From the NCBI GenBank assembly GCA_964388615.1, contig CAYMBG010000008.1:1-44550 (forward strand): DNA of 44,550 nucleotides, in the 5' to 3' direction. This DNA is from SLLW01 sp964388615. Its GTDB lineage: Bacteria > Bacteroidota > Rhodothermia > Balneolales > Natronogracilivirgulaceae. This document shows positions 8,356 to 17,754 of the stretch, one piece after another. The notes under the pieces are model-generated. The model ran no database searches. It saw nothing but the letters and a program-made list of their open reading frames with translations, and was not told the DNA's origin. How positions within the stretch are numbered: the first letter of the stretch is position 1; the number at the start of each line of letters is the position of its first letter. The position numbers were made by a program, and so were the translations under genes.

Positions 8356-8997
8356 TTATTCATCATCATCAGCCGCTCTTTTGGCTTGCCTCATTACGTT
8401 CCGTGCGGTAATGCCGTAGATCGGCGTAATTGGAACGCCTGCGGACCGCAATGCCCTCGCGGTCCAGGTATTAGACGTCTTGGGGAAGTAGTAACGTCCT
8501 TCGGACTTGAAAAACGCGCTATTGCCATACCTGCCATAGCTATGGTAAATCGGACCTTGTTCATCATCCCGACGAAAGTAACGGGATACAAAACCGGTCA
8601 ACTCCTCCATTCCTTTTTCCGTTAGATGCAATGTAACCACATCCGAATTCGGAAAATATTGAGATACCGGCACATCCATTCCCACAACGTGAAGCACACT
8701 CCTGCTGGGCCAAAAAATTGCGCGAAGTAGTATCCCAAATGAGGGATCAGGATCAGGATAATATTTATCATCACCCCATCCAATTTTCAAATACGCCGCC
8801 TCGGGCATATTTTCATGATCCGGAAAGGCATTACCAAGATGCTCCGATTCGACTACCAGTCCGGCGTGCCAACCTACCTGTACCACGTACACCGGCACTG
8901 GACGATCTTCCACATTATCCGGATAGAGCTCGGTAATCGGCCCCAAACATCCCCAGGTCAGAAACAACAGCGCCAATAATAAGAGTGCGGATTTCAA
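8356..8997 (-). CDS. DUF2459 family lipoprotein
   Basis: A 213-residue protein that begins with a lipoprotein signal ('ALLFLTWGC', lipobox Cys17). Its body matches DUF2459 (TIGR02117-like): 'VVQVGWHAGLVVESE', 'YLKIGWGDDKYYPDPD', 'PVSQYFPNSDVVTLHLTEKG', 'YGRYGNSAFFKSEGRYYFPKTSNTWTA' split into conserved blocks, with conserved Asn/Cys-free C-terminal helices. The family has an NlpC/P60-like look (His and aromatic residues) but no established activity. The only usable start in frame is a TTG at 8997; a stop codon lies upstream and no in-frame ATG intervenes, so the start is a little uncertain. It is convergent with the barrel protein gene, and a scaffold gap lies 50 bases upstream. Confidence 0.82.
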   Translation of the reverse strand: MKSALLLLALLFLTWGCLGPITELYPDNVEDRPVPVYVVQVGWHAGLVVESEHLGNAFPDHENMPEAAYLKIGWGDDKYYPDPDPSFGILLRAIFWPSRSVLHVVGMDVPVSQYFPNSDVVTLHLTEKGMEELTGFVSRYFRRDDEQGPIYHSYGRYGNSAFFKSEGRYYFPKTSNTWTARALRSAGVPITPIYGITARNVMRQAKRAADDDE

Positions 8998-9048
8998 GAG
9001 CTCGAAAACACCATTATCGGATTGTAAAATGCAACTTAATTACAGCCA

Positions 9049-9148
9049 NNNNNNNNNNNNNNNNNNNNNNNNNNNNNNNNNNNNNNNNNNNNNNNNNNNN
9101 NNNNNNNNNNNNNNNNNNNNNNNNNNNNNNNNNNNNNNNNNNNNNNNN
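9049..9148. other. Assembly gap (100 N)
   Basis: A second run of exactly 100 undetermined bases, again a scaffold join of unknown real length, between the DUF2459 gene and the FKBP terminator. Confidence 0.98.
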
Positions 9149-9176
9149 AATACACTTTTTTTGCAAGAAGACCCAT

Positions 9177-9208
9177 AAAAAAAGGGAAGCTCCTCAACGA
9201 AGCTTCCC
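9177..9208 (-). terminator. Rho-independent terminator of the FKBP gene
   Basis: Arms GGGAAGCT (9184-9191) and AGCTTCCC (9201-9208) pair over 8 bp around a 9-base loop. On the minus strand they are followed immediately by seven T (9183-9177). It is about 60 bases beyond the FKBP stop. Confidence 0.88.
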
Positions 9209-9267
9209 TGAAATTTTTCACCGGTCATTTTTGAGCCGATGTTATGATAGTAAGTAGGATAAAGCGG

Positions 9268-9696
9268 TCAGAGTACTTCGACCACTTCGATCTCAAAAGT
9301 CAGTTCCTGGCCGGCCAACGGGTGGTTGGCATCCAACTTTACAGAGTCGCCGGTGACATCGGTTATCACTACCGGTATGGCACCACCGTCCTGTTGCTGA
9401 ATCTGCAGTTGTTGTCCCACTTCGGGATCAATATCCTCAGGAATCTGGCTTTTTTCAACGTCAACGACCATATCGTCGCGTTTCTCGCCATAGGCTTCTT
9501 GGACAGGAATGGTCACAGTATTGGTATCGCCTTCATTCATACCAACAACAGCCTTTTCGAATCCGGGAATCAACTTTCCTTCACCAATTTTGAATTCAAG
9601 AGGTTCCCGCTCTTTGGAGCTGTCAAAGACGGTTCCATCTGCGATTTTTCCTGTGTAGTGTACCTTTACGGTATCGCCTTCTTTTATATTAGCCAA
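9268..9696 (-). CDS. FKBP-type peptidyl-prolyl isomerase, SlyD-like
   Basis: A 142-residue protein with the SlyD arrangement: an N-terminal FKBP half ('VKVHYTGKIADGTVFDSS', 'GEGKLIPGFEKAVVGM'), an inserted IF chaperone domain (about residues 68-120, including 'AYGEKRDDMV') and a returning FKBP strand ('DANHPLAGQELTFEIEVVEV'). These enzymes isomerise prolyl bonds and act as folding chaperones in the cytoplasm. The metal-binding His-rich tail of enterobacterial SlyD is absent. The start is a TTG: it encodes the family-typical beginning 'MANIKEGDTV', and an upstream in-frame stop is reached without any ATG. The gene has its own terminator and lies downstream of glycyl-tRNA synthetase on the same strand. 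Confidence 0.93.
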   Translation of the reverse strand: MANIKEGDTVKVHYTGKIADGTVFDSSKEREPLEFKIGEGKLIPGFEKAVVGMNEGDTNTVTIPVQEAYGEKRDDMVVDVEKSQIPEDIDPEVGQQLQIQQQDGGAIPVVITDVTGDSVKLDANHPLAGQELTFEIEVVEVL

Positions 9697-9844
9697 TATC
9701 TTGTTTTTTTTGATTCGTATTTATCACGTACTCCTGTTAACATATACAAACAGAAGATATTATGCATTATTTTTGATTCAAAGTATAAAATTCTTGTCAC
9801 TTTAAGCCAATTTATGACTCATACGGCTTCCATATTGGAAACTA

Positions 9845-11329
9845 TCAGCCTTCTACTTGATCATCCGGAGTCCAGTTTTTCATTTTATTCCGAATTACTT
9901 CACTGATACGATCGACACCAATTCGCTCCTGTTTCATAGTATCACGGTACCGTATTGTCACACTCTGATCATCCAGCCCGTCAAAATCAACGGTGATGCA
10001 AAACGGTGTTCCAGCTTCATCCATTCTACGGTATCGTTTGCCAATAGACCCTTTCTCATCATATTGTACTTTGTACTCTTCAGAAAGATCATCTGTGATT
10101 TTCCGTGCAAGCTCTTGCAGTTCCGGCTTCTTGATCAACGGGAAAATTCCGGTTGTTACCGGAGCCAGCCTGGGATGCATTTTCAGAACCGTACGAGTCT
10201 CCACCGTTCCCTCTTTGTCACCGGGCACCTGCTCTTCGCGATAAGCATCACAAAGCACCATTAACAAACAACGATCCAGCCCGATGGAAGTTTCGACCAC
10301 ATAAGGGATATAACGCTCCTGACTGTGAGGATCGAAATACTCCAATTTTTTCCCGGAGTGCTCCTGATGTGCGCCCAGGTCAAAATCGGTTCTGTTATGG
10401 ATTCCTTCGACTTCCTGCCATCCAATCGGAAATTCGTATTGTACATCCACCGCTTCTTTGGCATAGTGGGCGAGTTTATCTTCCGGATGATTGTGAAATC
10501 GCAATTTTGACGGGCGAATACCGATACTTTTGTGCCAATCAAACCGCTTTTGCTTCCATCGGGCATACTCATCAGAGTCCGTCCCGGGTTTGACAAAATA
10601 CTGCATCTCCATCTGTTCAAATTCGCGCATGCGAAAGACAAACTGCCTTGCCACTACTTCATTTCTAAAAGCTTTTCCAACTTGTGCAATGCCGAAGGGC
10701 ACTTGTTGCCGGCTTGTATTCAACACATTATTGAAGTTCACAAAAATACCCTGTGCTGTTTCCGGCCGAATATAAACTTCAGTATCCTCACCCGTTGCAG
10801 TGGCACCAAACTGGGTCTTAAACATCAAATTAAACTGACGCACCTCGGTCCAGTCAAATGCCCCGGAGTCAGGCCCTTTTATCTGCTCCTGCATGATAAT
10901 ATCATAGAGGTCTTCGTTGAGACTTTTCCGTTTTCCGGAAGTATCAAGTAGCTTTTGAACATCTGCAGCCCGCTCCTCATCGCCGTTCTCCTGAAGCTTG
11001 GCGATATGGTCCTCAATGATCATATCAGCGCGGTATCGCATTTTGGACTGCTTGTCATCAATCATGGGATCACTGAAACTGTCAACATGGCCGCTGGCTT
11101 TCCATACTTTTGGATGCATCAGGATAGCCGCATCAAGTCCCACGATATTATCGTGTTTTTGGGTCATGGCTGACCACCACGCCTCGTTCAGTTTGCGTTT
11201 GAGCTCCACCCCCAATGGACCATAATCATATACAGCACTTAGTCCGCCATATATTTCTGAGGATTGAAAAATAAACCCGCGTGCCTTGGAAAGAGACACG
11301 ATCCTGTCCAACCGGTTTTTTGATGACAT
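9845..11329 (-). CDS. glyQS: Glycine--tRNA ligase (alpha2 dimeric type)
   Basis: A 494-residue class II synthetase that charges tRNA-Gly with glycine. It has the eukaryote/archaea/Gram-positive-like alpha2 architecture, not the two-subunit GlyQ/GlyS form. Visible markers are the N-terminal 'YGPLGVELK' block (about 36-44), 'RPETAQGIF' (188-196), motif 2 'FRNE' (221-224) with 'REFEQMEMQYF', motif 3 as 'GLDR' (350-353), and the C-terminal anticodon-binding domain (about 385-494). The length is normal for the bacterial short form. The ATG at 11329 gives the expected N-terminus. It lies between the FKBP gene downstream and a ThuA gene upstream, with more than 140 bases on both sides, so it is probably transcribed alone. 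Confidence 0.97.
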   Translation of the reverse strand: MSSKNRLDRIVSLSKARGFIFQSSEIYGGLSAVYDYGPLGVELKRKLNEAWWSAMTQKHDNIVGLDAAILMHPKVWKASGHVDSFSDPMIDDKQSKMRYRADMIIEDHIAKLQENGDEERAADVQKLLDTSGKRKSLNEDLYDIIMQEQIKGPDSGAFDWTEVRQFNLMFKTQFGATATGEDTEVYIRPETAQGIFVNFNNVLNTSRQQVPFGIAQVGKAFRNEVVARQFVFRMREFEQMEMQYFVKPGTDSDEYARWKQKRFDWHKSIGIRPSKLRFHNHPEDKLAHYAKEAVDVQYEFPIGWQEVEGIHNRTDFDLGAHQEHSGKKLEYFDPHSQERYIPYVVETSIGLDRCLLMVLCDAYREEQVPGDKEGTVETRTVLKMHPRLAPVTTGIFPLIKKPELQELARKITDDLSEEYKVQYDEKGSIGKRYRRMDEAGTPFCITVDFDGLDDQSVTIRYRDTMKQERIGVDRISEVIRNKMKNWTPDDQVEG

Positions 11330-11502
11330 AATGATATCTCGAATCTGATTTTAACACCTAAAACGTTTGTATACAGAATCCTATGGCCTAAACCACACCA
11401 TTTTGTTGCTTAAGCAAACGCAATGGCATTGATCATTCCAAGAACAACAATTCTGTAAGGAAAGCCAAATATACCGTATTTTTCAGGCGGATGAAAACAC
11501 TT

Positions 11503-12261
11503 CTAATCGCCCATTACATACCTGATGCCACCCCATAGATGCTTCATAAACAAGCGCTCGGAAAAGGATTCGGAAGTGTGACCGAGAGCAGTATAAAAAG
11601 CACGTCCGCCGTCATATTCATGGTACCAGGATACCGGATGATGATCCGGGTGGTCGCTTCCCTCATAGGAATCGGTATCCATAACCAGTAAAACGTTTAC
11701 ATGATCCGGTACTTCCTGAAAATTATACCATTCATCAACACGTACCCAGCGCTCGGGAATCATGGTAGTGGATATATGACCGGTATCGACAGCCTGTACC
11801 TCAGCCGCAAATACCCCCGGTGGATGGTTGTCAAACCATGCTCCAACCAATTCGCCATACCAAGGCCAGGAGTATTCGGTATCTGATGCACTATGAACAC
11901 CAACATAGCCTCCTCCATCTTGAATGTAATTTTCAAATACCTCCCGCTGATTATCATTAAAAACCGTCCCGGAGGTATTCAAAAATACGACAGCTTCGTA
12001 TTCAGACAGATTATCGGCTGAAAAGTACTCAGCATCCTCCGTAATAGTAACCGAATAGTTTCGCCTGTTCGCCCATTCGGTCAAGGCCTGTTGGCCGGGC
12101 TCTATGGACTCATGACGGAAATCCGTGGTCTTGGAGAAAATCAGGATTTTGCCCTGGCTTTCTTCCACATCATGAGTTACCGCATCCCCGACAGCGGTAC
12201 TGCAGGAATTGCTGAATGTCACCAGAAAACCAAGTGTAATAAATAAATAAAGTAATCGCAT
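11503..12261 (-). CDS. ThuA-like domain lipoprotein
   Basis: A 252-residue protein starting with a lipoprotein signal ('LYLFITLGFLVTFSNSC', Cys20 or so). It is followed by a ThuA-like/type 1 glutamine amidotransferase-like fold: 'KILIFSKTTDFRHESI', 'YEAVVFLNTSGTVF', 'YIQDGGGYVGVHSASDTEY', 'RVDEWYNF' and 'GGRAFYTALGHTSESF'. ThuA domains occur in trehalose and other sugar utilisation operons and in secreted or lipid-anchored proteins; the catalytic Cys of true amidotransferases is not in place. The ATG at 12261 is preferred to a GTG twelve codons upstream because it places the signal peptide at the N-terminus. It appears to be a single-gene unit. Function is likely carbohydrate-related, but this is inference. 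Confidence 0.9.
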   Translation of the reverse strand: MRLLYLFITLGFLVTFSNSCSTAVGDAVTHDVEESQGKILIFSKTTDFRHESIEPGQQALTEWANRRNYSVTITEDAEYFSADNLSEYEAVVFLNTSGTVFNDNQREVFENYIQDGGGYVGVHSASDTEYSWPWYGELVGAWFDNHPPGVFAAEVQAVDTGHISTTMIPERWVRVDEWYNFQEVPDHVNVLLVMDTDSYEGSDHPDHHPVSWYHEYDGGRAFYTALGHTSESFSERLFMKHLWGGIRYVMGD

Positions 12262-12622
12262 AACTGTGATTGTTAGGTCCTTGAATGGCAATGTCACTTA
12301 CTTTGAGAATACGAAAAAGAACAAACATAAGAAAAACCCGGGAATGCAGTTACTGAACCGCTACCAATTAAAACCAATGGGGCCGTCCATCACAGAATGA
12401 TCGCTTCTGTATTCATACATCGTTCACCCAAGCATTTGAGTGCTTTTAAAGTTGTGATTCTTATAGTTTTTAGAACCCACATTTTGTATTTTATTAAGTT
12501 GACAAGAGTTATTCCTCAGAATAAGTTTGCTTGCTTCACTTCCGGCACGGAAAATCGTGTTGGATACACACAGCAGCAAAACTCACATTAAAATTGACAA
12601 CAAAGGACAAAATTTATTTGAT
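12262..12622. other. Divergent intergenic region, ThuA / asd
   Basis: About 360 bases with no convincing gene. It holds a candidate asd promoter (12499-12529) and, on the minus strand, a lone TATGTTTG element (12329-12322) upstream of the ThuA gene that lacks a partner TTG at the right distance. Confidence 0.5.
12499..12529 (+). promoter_or_regulatory. Candidate Bacteroidota-type promoter for asd
   Basis: TTG at 12499-12501, a 20-base spacer, then TAAGTTTG at 12522-12529. This fits the -33 TTG / -7 TAnnTTTG pattern of the Bacteroidota primary sigma factor. It would give a leader of roughly 85-90 bases before the asd ATG. Confidence 0.55.
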
Positions 12623-13678
12623 ATGGCTGATTATCGTGTTGGTGTATTAGGAGCTACAGGAGCTGTCGGACAAAAATTCATTCACTTATTACGCAACCAT
12701 CCCTGGTTCAAAGTCACCGCTTTGGGAGCTTCTGACCGCAGTGCGGGCAAATCTTACAGAGAAGCAACCAACTGGCTTGAATCTACTGAAATGCCACACG
12801 ATGTGGCAGAAATCACAGTCACCAATTGCAATCCCGAGAAGATGGACGTGGATTTTGTATTTTCGGGGCTGGATTCAGCAGTTGCTACCGACATAGAACT
12901 TTCGTTTGCAGAGGCCGGAATCCCGGTTATTTCCAATGCACGTAATTACAGGCAGCATGAAAGTGTTCCGTTGATGGTCGCGGAAGTCAATCCCGATCAT
13001 GCCGAACTCATAAAAAAGCAACAATTTGACCCCAATGGAAAAGGATTCATTGTAACTAATCCCAACTGTGTTTGTATTCCTTTGGTTTTGGCCCTCAAAC
13101 CGATTTATGATGCTTTCGGCGTTGATGAAGTTATCCTCACATCAGTACAGGCTGTTTCAGGTGCCGGCTACCCCGGCGTCCCCAGCTTGGATATTCTGGG
13201 TAACATCCTTCCATATATCAGTGGAGAAGAGGATAAAATAGGCCTTGAGCCTCTTAAACTCATGGGAAAACTAAAAGACGACAAAATTGAGTTTGCCGAT
13301 TTCCCGGTACAGGCCACCGCATTCCGTGGACCTGTAATTGATGGACACCTCCTTTCTGTTGCTACCAGACTGACCAATAAGCCAAATGACATCGAAGAGG
13401 TTAAAGAGGTCGTCCGCAATTGGAAAAACCCAATCGCTGATTTGAATCTGCCCTCCGGACCGGAAAAGCCGGTGCGGCTTTATGATGACTTCCGTTACCC
13501 CCAACCACGCCACAACTCCCTGGCTGAAAATGGTATGCAGGTCGGAATGGGACGAATGAGAGCCTCCAACGTGCTTGATATCGCTTTTACCGCACTCGGA
13601 CATAACACTATTCGTGGCGCTGCTGGTTGCTCCATCCTCAACGCCGAATTGCTCCATTCCAAAGGCTTTATGAAATAG
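12623..13678 (+). CDS. asd: Aspartate-semialdehyde dehydrogenase (archaeal/fungal-type)
   Basis: A 351-residue enzyme that reduces aspartyl phosphate to aspartate semialdehyde with NADPH, the branch point to lysine/diaminopimelate, threonine and methionine. The nucleotide-binding start 'RVGVLGATGAVGQKF', the active-site Cys149 in 'TNPNCVCIP', 'SVQAVSGAGYPG' and the late 'VGMGRMR' and 'HNTIRGAAG' blocks are all present. The cysteine context and insertions match the archaeal/fungal branch (TIGR00978 type) rather than the E. coli type. The ATG at 12623 gives 'MADYRVGVLG'; a longer in-frame extension from a TTG exists but lacks family similarity. It has its own candidate promoter and no close operon partner. 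Confidence 0.95.
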   Translation: MADYRVGVLGATGAVGQKFIHLLRNHPWFKVTALGASDRSAGKSYREATNWLESTEMPHDVAEITVTNCNPEKMDVDFVFSGLDSAVATDIELSFAEAGIPVISNARNYRQHESVPLMVAEVNPDHAELIKKQQFDPNGKGFIVTNPNCVCIPLVLALKPIYDAFGVDEVILTSVQAVSGAGYPGVPSLDILGNILPYISGEEDKIGLEPLKLMGKLKDDKIEFADFPVQATAFRGPVIDGHLLSVATRLTNKPNDIEEVKEVVRNWKNPIADLNLPSGPEKPVRLYDDFRYPQPRHNSLAENGMQVGMGRMRASNVLDIAFTALGHNTIRGAAGCSILNAELLHSKGFMK

Positions 13679-13971
13679 ACGCTTTACCCGGTCCCGGTGA
13701 CTTGTTCCCAATTCATCGGGGCCGTATCCTTATTTCCATAATTTCATAAGCTTACTAATAATCCACTTCCCCCAGCAGCTTTAGAAATACCAAAAAAAGC
13801 GCTTTTTTACTTGCATTACCCTTGTTTTTTGGCTACTTTTATGTCAAACACAGTCTGTATCCTTATTGTAATTTATTTCTGAAATTTGTGATGCTTGTGT
13901 AAGGAGTTGTTTTCACGATTATCTGTATAACCGAACAGATTAACACCAACCGAACTATTCATTGAGGAGTC

Positions 13972-16900
13972 GTGAAGGCGTATTTCTACAGTCCTATGGG
14001 GTTGCGGGGTGAAGACCTCGTAACCTCTTTTTTTCCCCCACTCATAAATAAACGCTGCCAGAAGCATCCATCGCGATGTTCTCTCACCCAGCGATATTTC
14101 CACTTTCTCAACACCTTCTTCAAGAACTGTCCGTTCGTTATCCTGATCACTGTTCTATTCTTTCCGGGACTCGCTGTATCATCTGATAACGAACCCTTAT
14201 TTAATCCGGATTTATCCGTTCCGCTTGATGAAGCTATTTGGCATGGGGATCTTTCATCTTTCAGAACAGACCTTTCCCTTGATCATATTTTGCTTCGGCT
14301 GAATGCCCCAAAGGACCAATCCATAGCATCTTTTGCCACATCTGACACCTATGAACCGGTTTATTGGGAATGGCTCGTCCGTCAAAACTTCAATCCTTCT
14401 AACAACAACCGGACATTTGTTTTTCTCAATGCGAATAAACCGGATTTAAAGGATAATATTGAAGGCTTAGCATTAAGGACCGGCGAAAATGGGACCCCGA
14501 AACACTTCAAACTGCTTCAAATTGAATCCGGTGGTTCCCAAACAATACTTTTACAAAGCGACGTAACCATAGCGCCGGACACAGAGTACTATATGCGGGT
14601 TATAAATACCCCGCAAAATGACTTTCACCTATACATCGGAGAAGGCAGGGATACCACACCCCTTTTGCAATCAGAATCCTTCCGTTACGATAACGAAGTC
14701 GAACCGGGTCACTTCGGATTTCGAACACATTTTACTGCAACACGAAGCGATCAGTCATTTTTTGGGAACATCCTGCTGGATAACAACCTTCCGAAACCTG
14801 CCGTCGATCAGGTTTCTGTTACAACATCACCTCAGACATCGCAATACCCCCATACTGACGCACAAAACATTACGGAAATGGAGGTCACCTTCCATTTACC
14901 ACCCGACCTGTCATCTATTACCACGAACTCATTCCATCTTGGCGATGATATCACCCCGGATGCTATTAGTTGCGACCATCCCCAGGTATGTACGCTTCGC
15001 TTTAGGGATCATATTGCATCGGGGATTCATACGTTACATTTCTCTCCCTATAAAACTATTTACGATCAAACCGCAGAAGCAGAAAAGCATATTATTTATA
15101 TCGCAGACAATCCCGAAAAGGGAGATATCGTCATCAATGAATTCATGTACGACCCTCCGGCTAACACGCCTGCCTATGTTGAGCTGTTCAATGCTTCCGA
15201 AAAACTTATCAACCTGCGTGATTGGCGTCTGCAACGCCGTATTCTCTCATCGGAAAATGACCGTTTTATCACCGGAGAAGACCGGTATCTGAAACCGGGC
15301 GAATTTTTGGTGCTTACCAAGGATAAAAGCGCTCTGGAATCTCGGATGAATGCTTTCAACGTATTTGAAATGAATGACTTTCCCCGCTATAACAGATCTT
15401 CCCCAGACAAAATCAGGCTCTTTTCCTCTGGGCAAGTCCTGATAGACTCCCTCCACTACCACCCTACGGGATGGGGCGGATTTGAAGTCGCACTTGAAAG
15501 AAGATACGCACCGGCTCCTGGTTGGCTTGAAACAAACTGGACAGAATCCAGGGATCCTCAGGGCGGGACGCCCGGCTATCTCAATAAGGCAAAACCACCG
15601 GTCACGAACCCCTCTGTTGCAGGTTTTGATCATACCAGCGGTGATACCTTGCATATCCATCTGGACCGCTTTATTGACCCAAACACCATCAGACAACCAA
15701 AGGCGATTCAACTTCTGATTAATGAAAGGAAAAAAGCCGCAATTCAACAAATCACCAGTGACGGAAACACGGTTATGGTCATCCCCTCCCATTCCTTGAA
15801 AAGCGGAACAACATATCAATTGAAAATATCCGGATTACATGATTACTTCGGTAATCAAATGCCTGAAAAATCATTGGAGTTCGATTATTATGATACTTCA
15901 CATCCAACCCCAAAAGAGGTAGTGATCAATGAGTTTTTATATCGTCCCGACCAGCAATCCCATCACCGTTTTGTTGAACTTTTGAATAACAGCGACAATG
16001 TCTTTGAGATAAACGATTGGCAGATATCCCGCTCTTTGGGCTCTCCTCTCCTCATTACAAACCCAAACAGCAGCAGACCTCAGTATTTCATGCCCGGAAT
16101 GAAGCTGGTCCTGTCAGAGCCAGGCCTGGAACTTACCGGACCTGATTACTCCGAAGCCCTTCACATCGAGTCGGAAAATTTCCCCTCTTTTTCACGCTAT
16201 GGCGATGCGATCATTTTACGCTCTCCTGAGAACACAACCATTGACAGCCTTTACTATACCCCGGAGTGGGGAGCAAACCGCGATGGTATTTCCCTCGAAC
16301 GTATCAACCCGGACGGTGCTACCACCGATCCCTCCAACTGGCAGGAGCATCCCGGCGGCCATTCGGCCGGATCACGTAATCATCACTTTGACCCGCTCCC
16401 GAATCCACCCAAAGCCGTTTACGCAGCTGTCGTCAATAACAATCTCATCAAGCTTGTATTCAATCGCTTTATTCGAACCGAAAGTCTGGATAACGTCTCT
16501 CTCAGTAATCATGTCGTAACACTTAAAAGCACCGGAACACCACCGTCAAGAAACACATCAATGAATGCGTCCTTGATAGAAAAGGCCGGCAACACAGAGC
16601 TGCCAGTATCTGAAATAGCTAAAAATGCCTCAATATTCTACTTCGAAACAGATAACCCTTTACACAGAGCCTATAAGGAACTGGCCATCATGGGATTTAT
16701 GGACGTAGCCGGACAAATAGTGACCTCACAGTCTGTCCCTTTGGCATTTCTTCCCCACAAAGGAGATATCGTTATCAACGAAGTAATGTATCAGCCCATC
16801 GCTGACCGTTACAGCTCCAAACCCGACCAAAGTGAATATGTAGAGTTATTCAACCGGACCAACCTGGCCCTGCAAGCAGATGGCTTATATTTACATGATC

Positions 16901-17655
16901 AACCAGATAAAAATCAAGTGGCACAAAAAAGGATTCCTACAGGAACAGACAATACCTCGTTACTACCCGGAGAATATGCCGTTATCTACCCGGACACGAG
17001 CTCTACCCTGAATGAATCCAGGCTCTTTAACAGCTTTTCCCTGCCAATACACGATCAGAAAAGCTTTTTCCAGGTGAATCGTATGACGCTGGGACTATCC
17101 ACTTCCGGAGACGCTTTTTACCTATCCAACGATCAGGGAATATCCATCGATTCCCTGTTTTACACCCCTTCATGGCATAACCCAAACATCGCAGATGTCA
17201 GAGGTATCAGCCTTGAACGGATCTCACCCGAAAACCCTTCAAATCAACCCGCAAACTGGACCTCCAGTACGCATGTAGAAGGAGGAACCCCCGGTTACCG
17301 AAATTCCGTACAGCCACAAAATGAGCCGGAAATCAACACTGGTCTGACACTTACCCCGAATCCTTTTTCTCCCAACGGTGACGGTAAACACGACCACCTG
17401 TTTATCCATTACGAGTTGGACGAACCCGATTTTCTGATCCAGGCCAAAGTATTCGACCGAAACGGCCGCTTGGTACGTACCCTGGTGGAAGGTGAAAGAG
17501 CCGGCCGGAAAGGTAAGCTGATCTGGGACGGCCGAACAGATCGTGGAAACATGAACCGTGTTGGAATTTACATCATACACATTAAACTCAGTAACCATGC
17601 GATGGGTCGTTCACGGGTTTATCGGAAAACGGCCGTTCTTGCCAGACCCCTATAA
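13972..17655 (+). CDS. Large secreted protein with three lamin-tail domains and FlgD-like C-terminus
   Basis: A 1227-residue surface or secreted protein. A hydrophobic signal-like segment lies unusually deep, at about residues 52-70, so the true start is uncertain; the GTG at 13972 follows a GAGGAG with only two bases of spacing, and no good ATG exists nearby. Domains in order: a concanavalin/LamG-like region (about 85-270), an Ig-like strand region (275-375), LTD1 from 'GDIVINEFMYDPP' (384 to about 533), a Big_5/SbsA-like Ig domain (540-640), LTD2 from 'KEVVINEFLY' (648-800), another Ig-like domain (805-920), LTD3 from 'GDIVINEVMYQP' (930-1105) and a FlgD-Ig-like end starting 'LTPNPFSPNGDGKHD' (1125). 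Such C-termini are common on exported proteins of this phylum. The substrate is unknown; adhesion or cell-surface scaffolding is inferred. Confidence 0.85.
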   Translation: MKAYFYSPMGLRGEDLVTSFFPPLINKRCQKHPSRCSLTQRYFHFLNTFFKNCPFVILITVLFFPGLAVSSDNEPLFNPDLSVPLDEAIWHGDLSSFRTDLSLDHILLRLNAPKDQSIASFATSDTYEPVYWEWLVRQNFNPSNNNRTFVFLNANKPDLKDNIEGLALRTGENGTPKHFKLLQIESGGSQTILLQSDVTIAPDTEYYMRVINTPQNDFHLYIGEGRDTTPLLQSESFRYDNEVEPGHFGFRTHFTATRSDQSFFGNILLDNNLPKPAVDQVSVTTSPQTSQYPHTDAQNITEMEVTFHLPPDLSSITTNSFHLGDDITPDAISCDHPQVCTLRFRDHIASGIHTLHFSPYKTIYDQTAEAEKHIIYIADNPEKGDIVINEFMYDPPANTPAYVELFNASEKLINLRDWRLQRRILSSENDRFITGEDRYLKPGEFLVLTKDKSALESRMNAFNVFEMNDFPRYNRSSPDKIRLFSSGQVLIDSLHYHPTGWGGFEVALERRYAPAPGWLETNWTESRDPQGGTPGYLNKAKPPVTNPSVAGFDHTSGDTLHIHLDRFIDPNTIRQPKAIQLLINERKKAAIQQITSDGNTVMVIPSHSLKSGTTYQLKISGLHDYFGNQMPEKSLEFDYYDTSHPTPKEVVINEFLYRPDQQSHHRFVELLNNSDNVFEINDWQISRSLGSPLLITNPNSSRPQYFMPGMKLVLSEPGLELTGPDYSEALHIESENFPSFSRYGDAIILRSPENTTIDSLYYTPEWGANRDGISLERINPDGATTDPSNWQEHPGGHSAGSRNHHFDPLPNPPKAVYAAVVNNNLIKLVFNRFIRTESLDNVSLSNHVVTLKSTGTPPSRNTSMNASLIEKAGNTELPVSEIAKNASIFYFETDNPLHRAYKELAIMGFMDVAGQIVTSQSVPLAFLPHKGDIVINEVMYQPIADRYSSKPDQSEYVELFNRTNLALQADGLYLHDQPDKNQVAQKRIPTGTDNTSLLPGEYAVIYPDTSSTLNESRLFNSFSLPIHDQKSFFQVNRMTLGLSTSGDAFYLSNDQGISIDSLFYTPSWHNPNIADVRGISLERISPENPSNQPANWTSSTHVEGGTPGYRNSVQPQNEPEINTGLTLTPNPFSPNGDGKHDHLFIHYELDEPDFLIQAKVFDRNGRLVRTLVEGERAGRKGKLIWDGRTDRGNMNRVGIYIIHIKLSNHAMGRSRVYRKTAVLARPL

Positions 17656-17754
17656 TACGTCCGTTAGCAGGGATCTAACAAAGTAGCGCTTTGCAAATTA
17701 ACAATAAGTTGCTATCCTTTGTTGATAAAATATCTACATTGCATAATCCAACTT

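Noticed and set aside
9697..9844. Promoter for the FKBP gene from TATACTTTG on the minus strand
   Set aside because: The spacing inside the element is three bases rather than the two of TAnnTTTG, and no TTG is placed correctly.
9244..9906. Open 220-codon frame on the plus strand across the FKBP gene and its upstream region
   Set aside because: It is antisense to a clear SlyD-like gene and its terminator, and its translation shows no domain-like pattern.
14618..15292. Overlapping plus-strand frame inside the lamin-tail gene
   Set aside because: It lies wholly within a well-supported gene in another frame and has no recognisable features.
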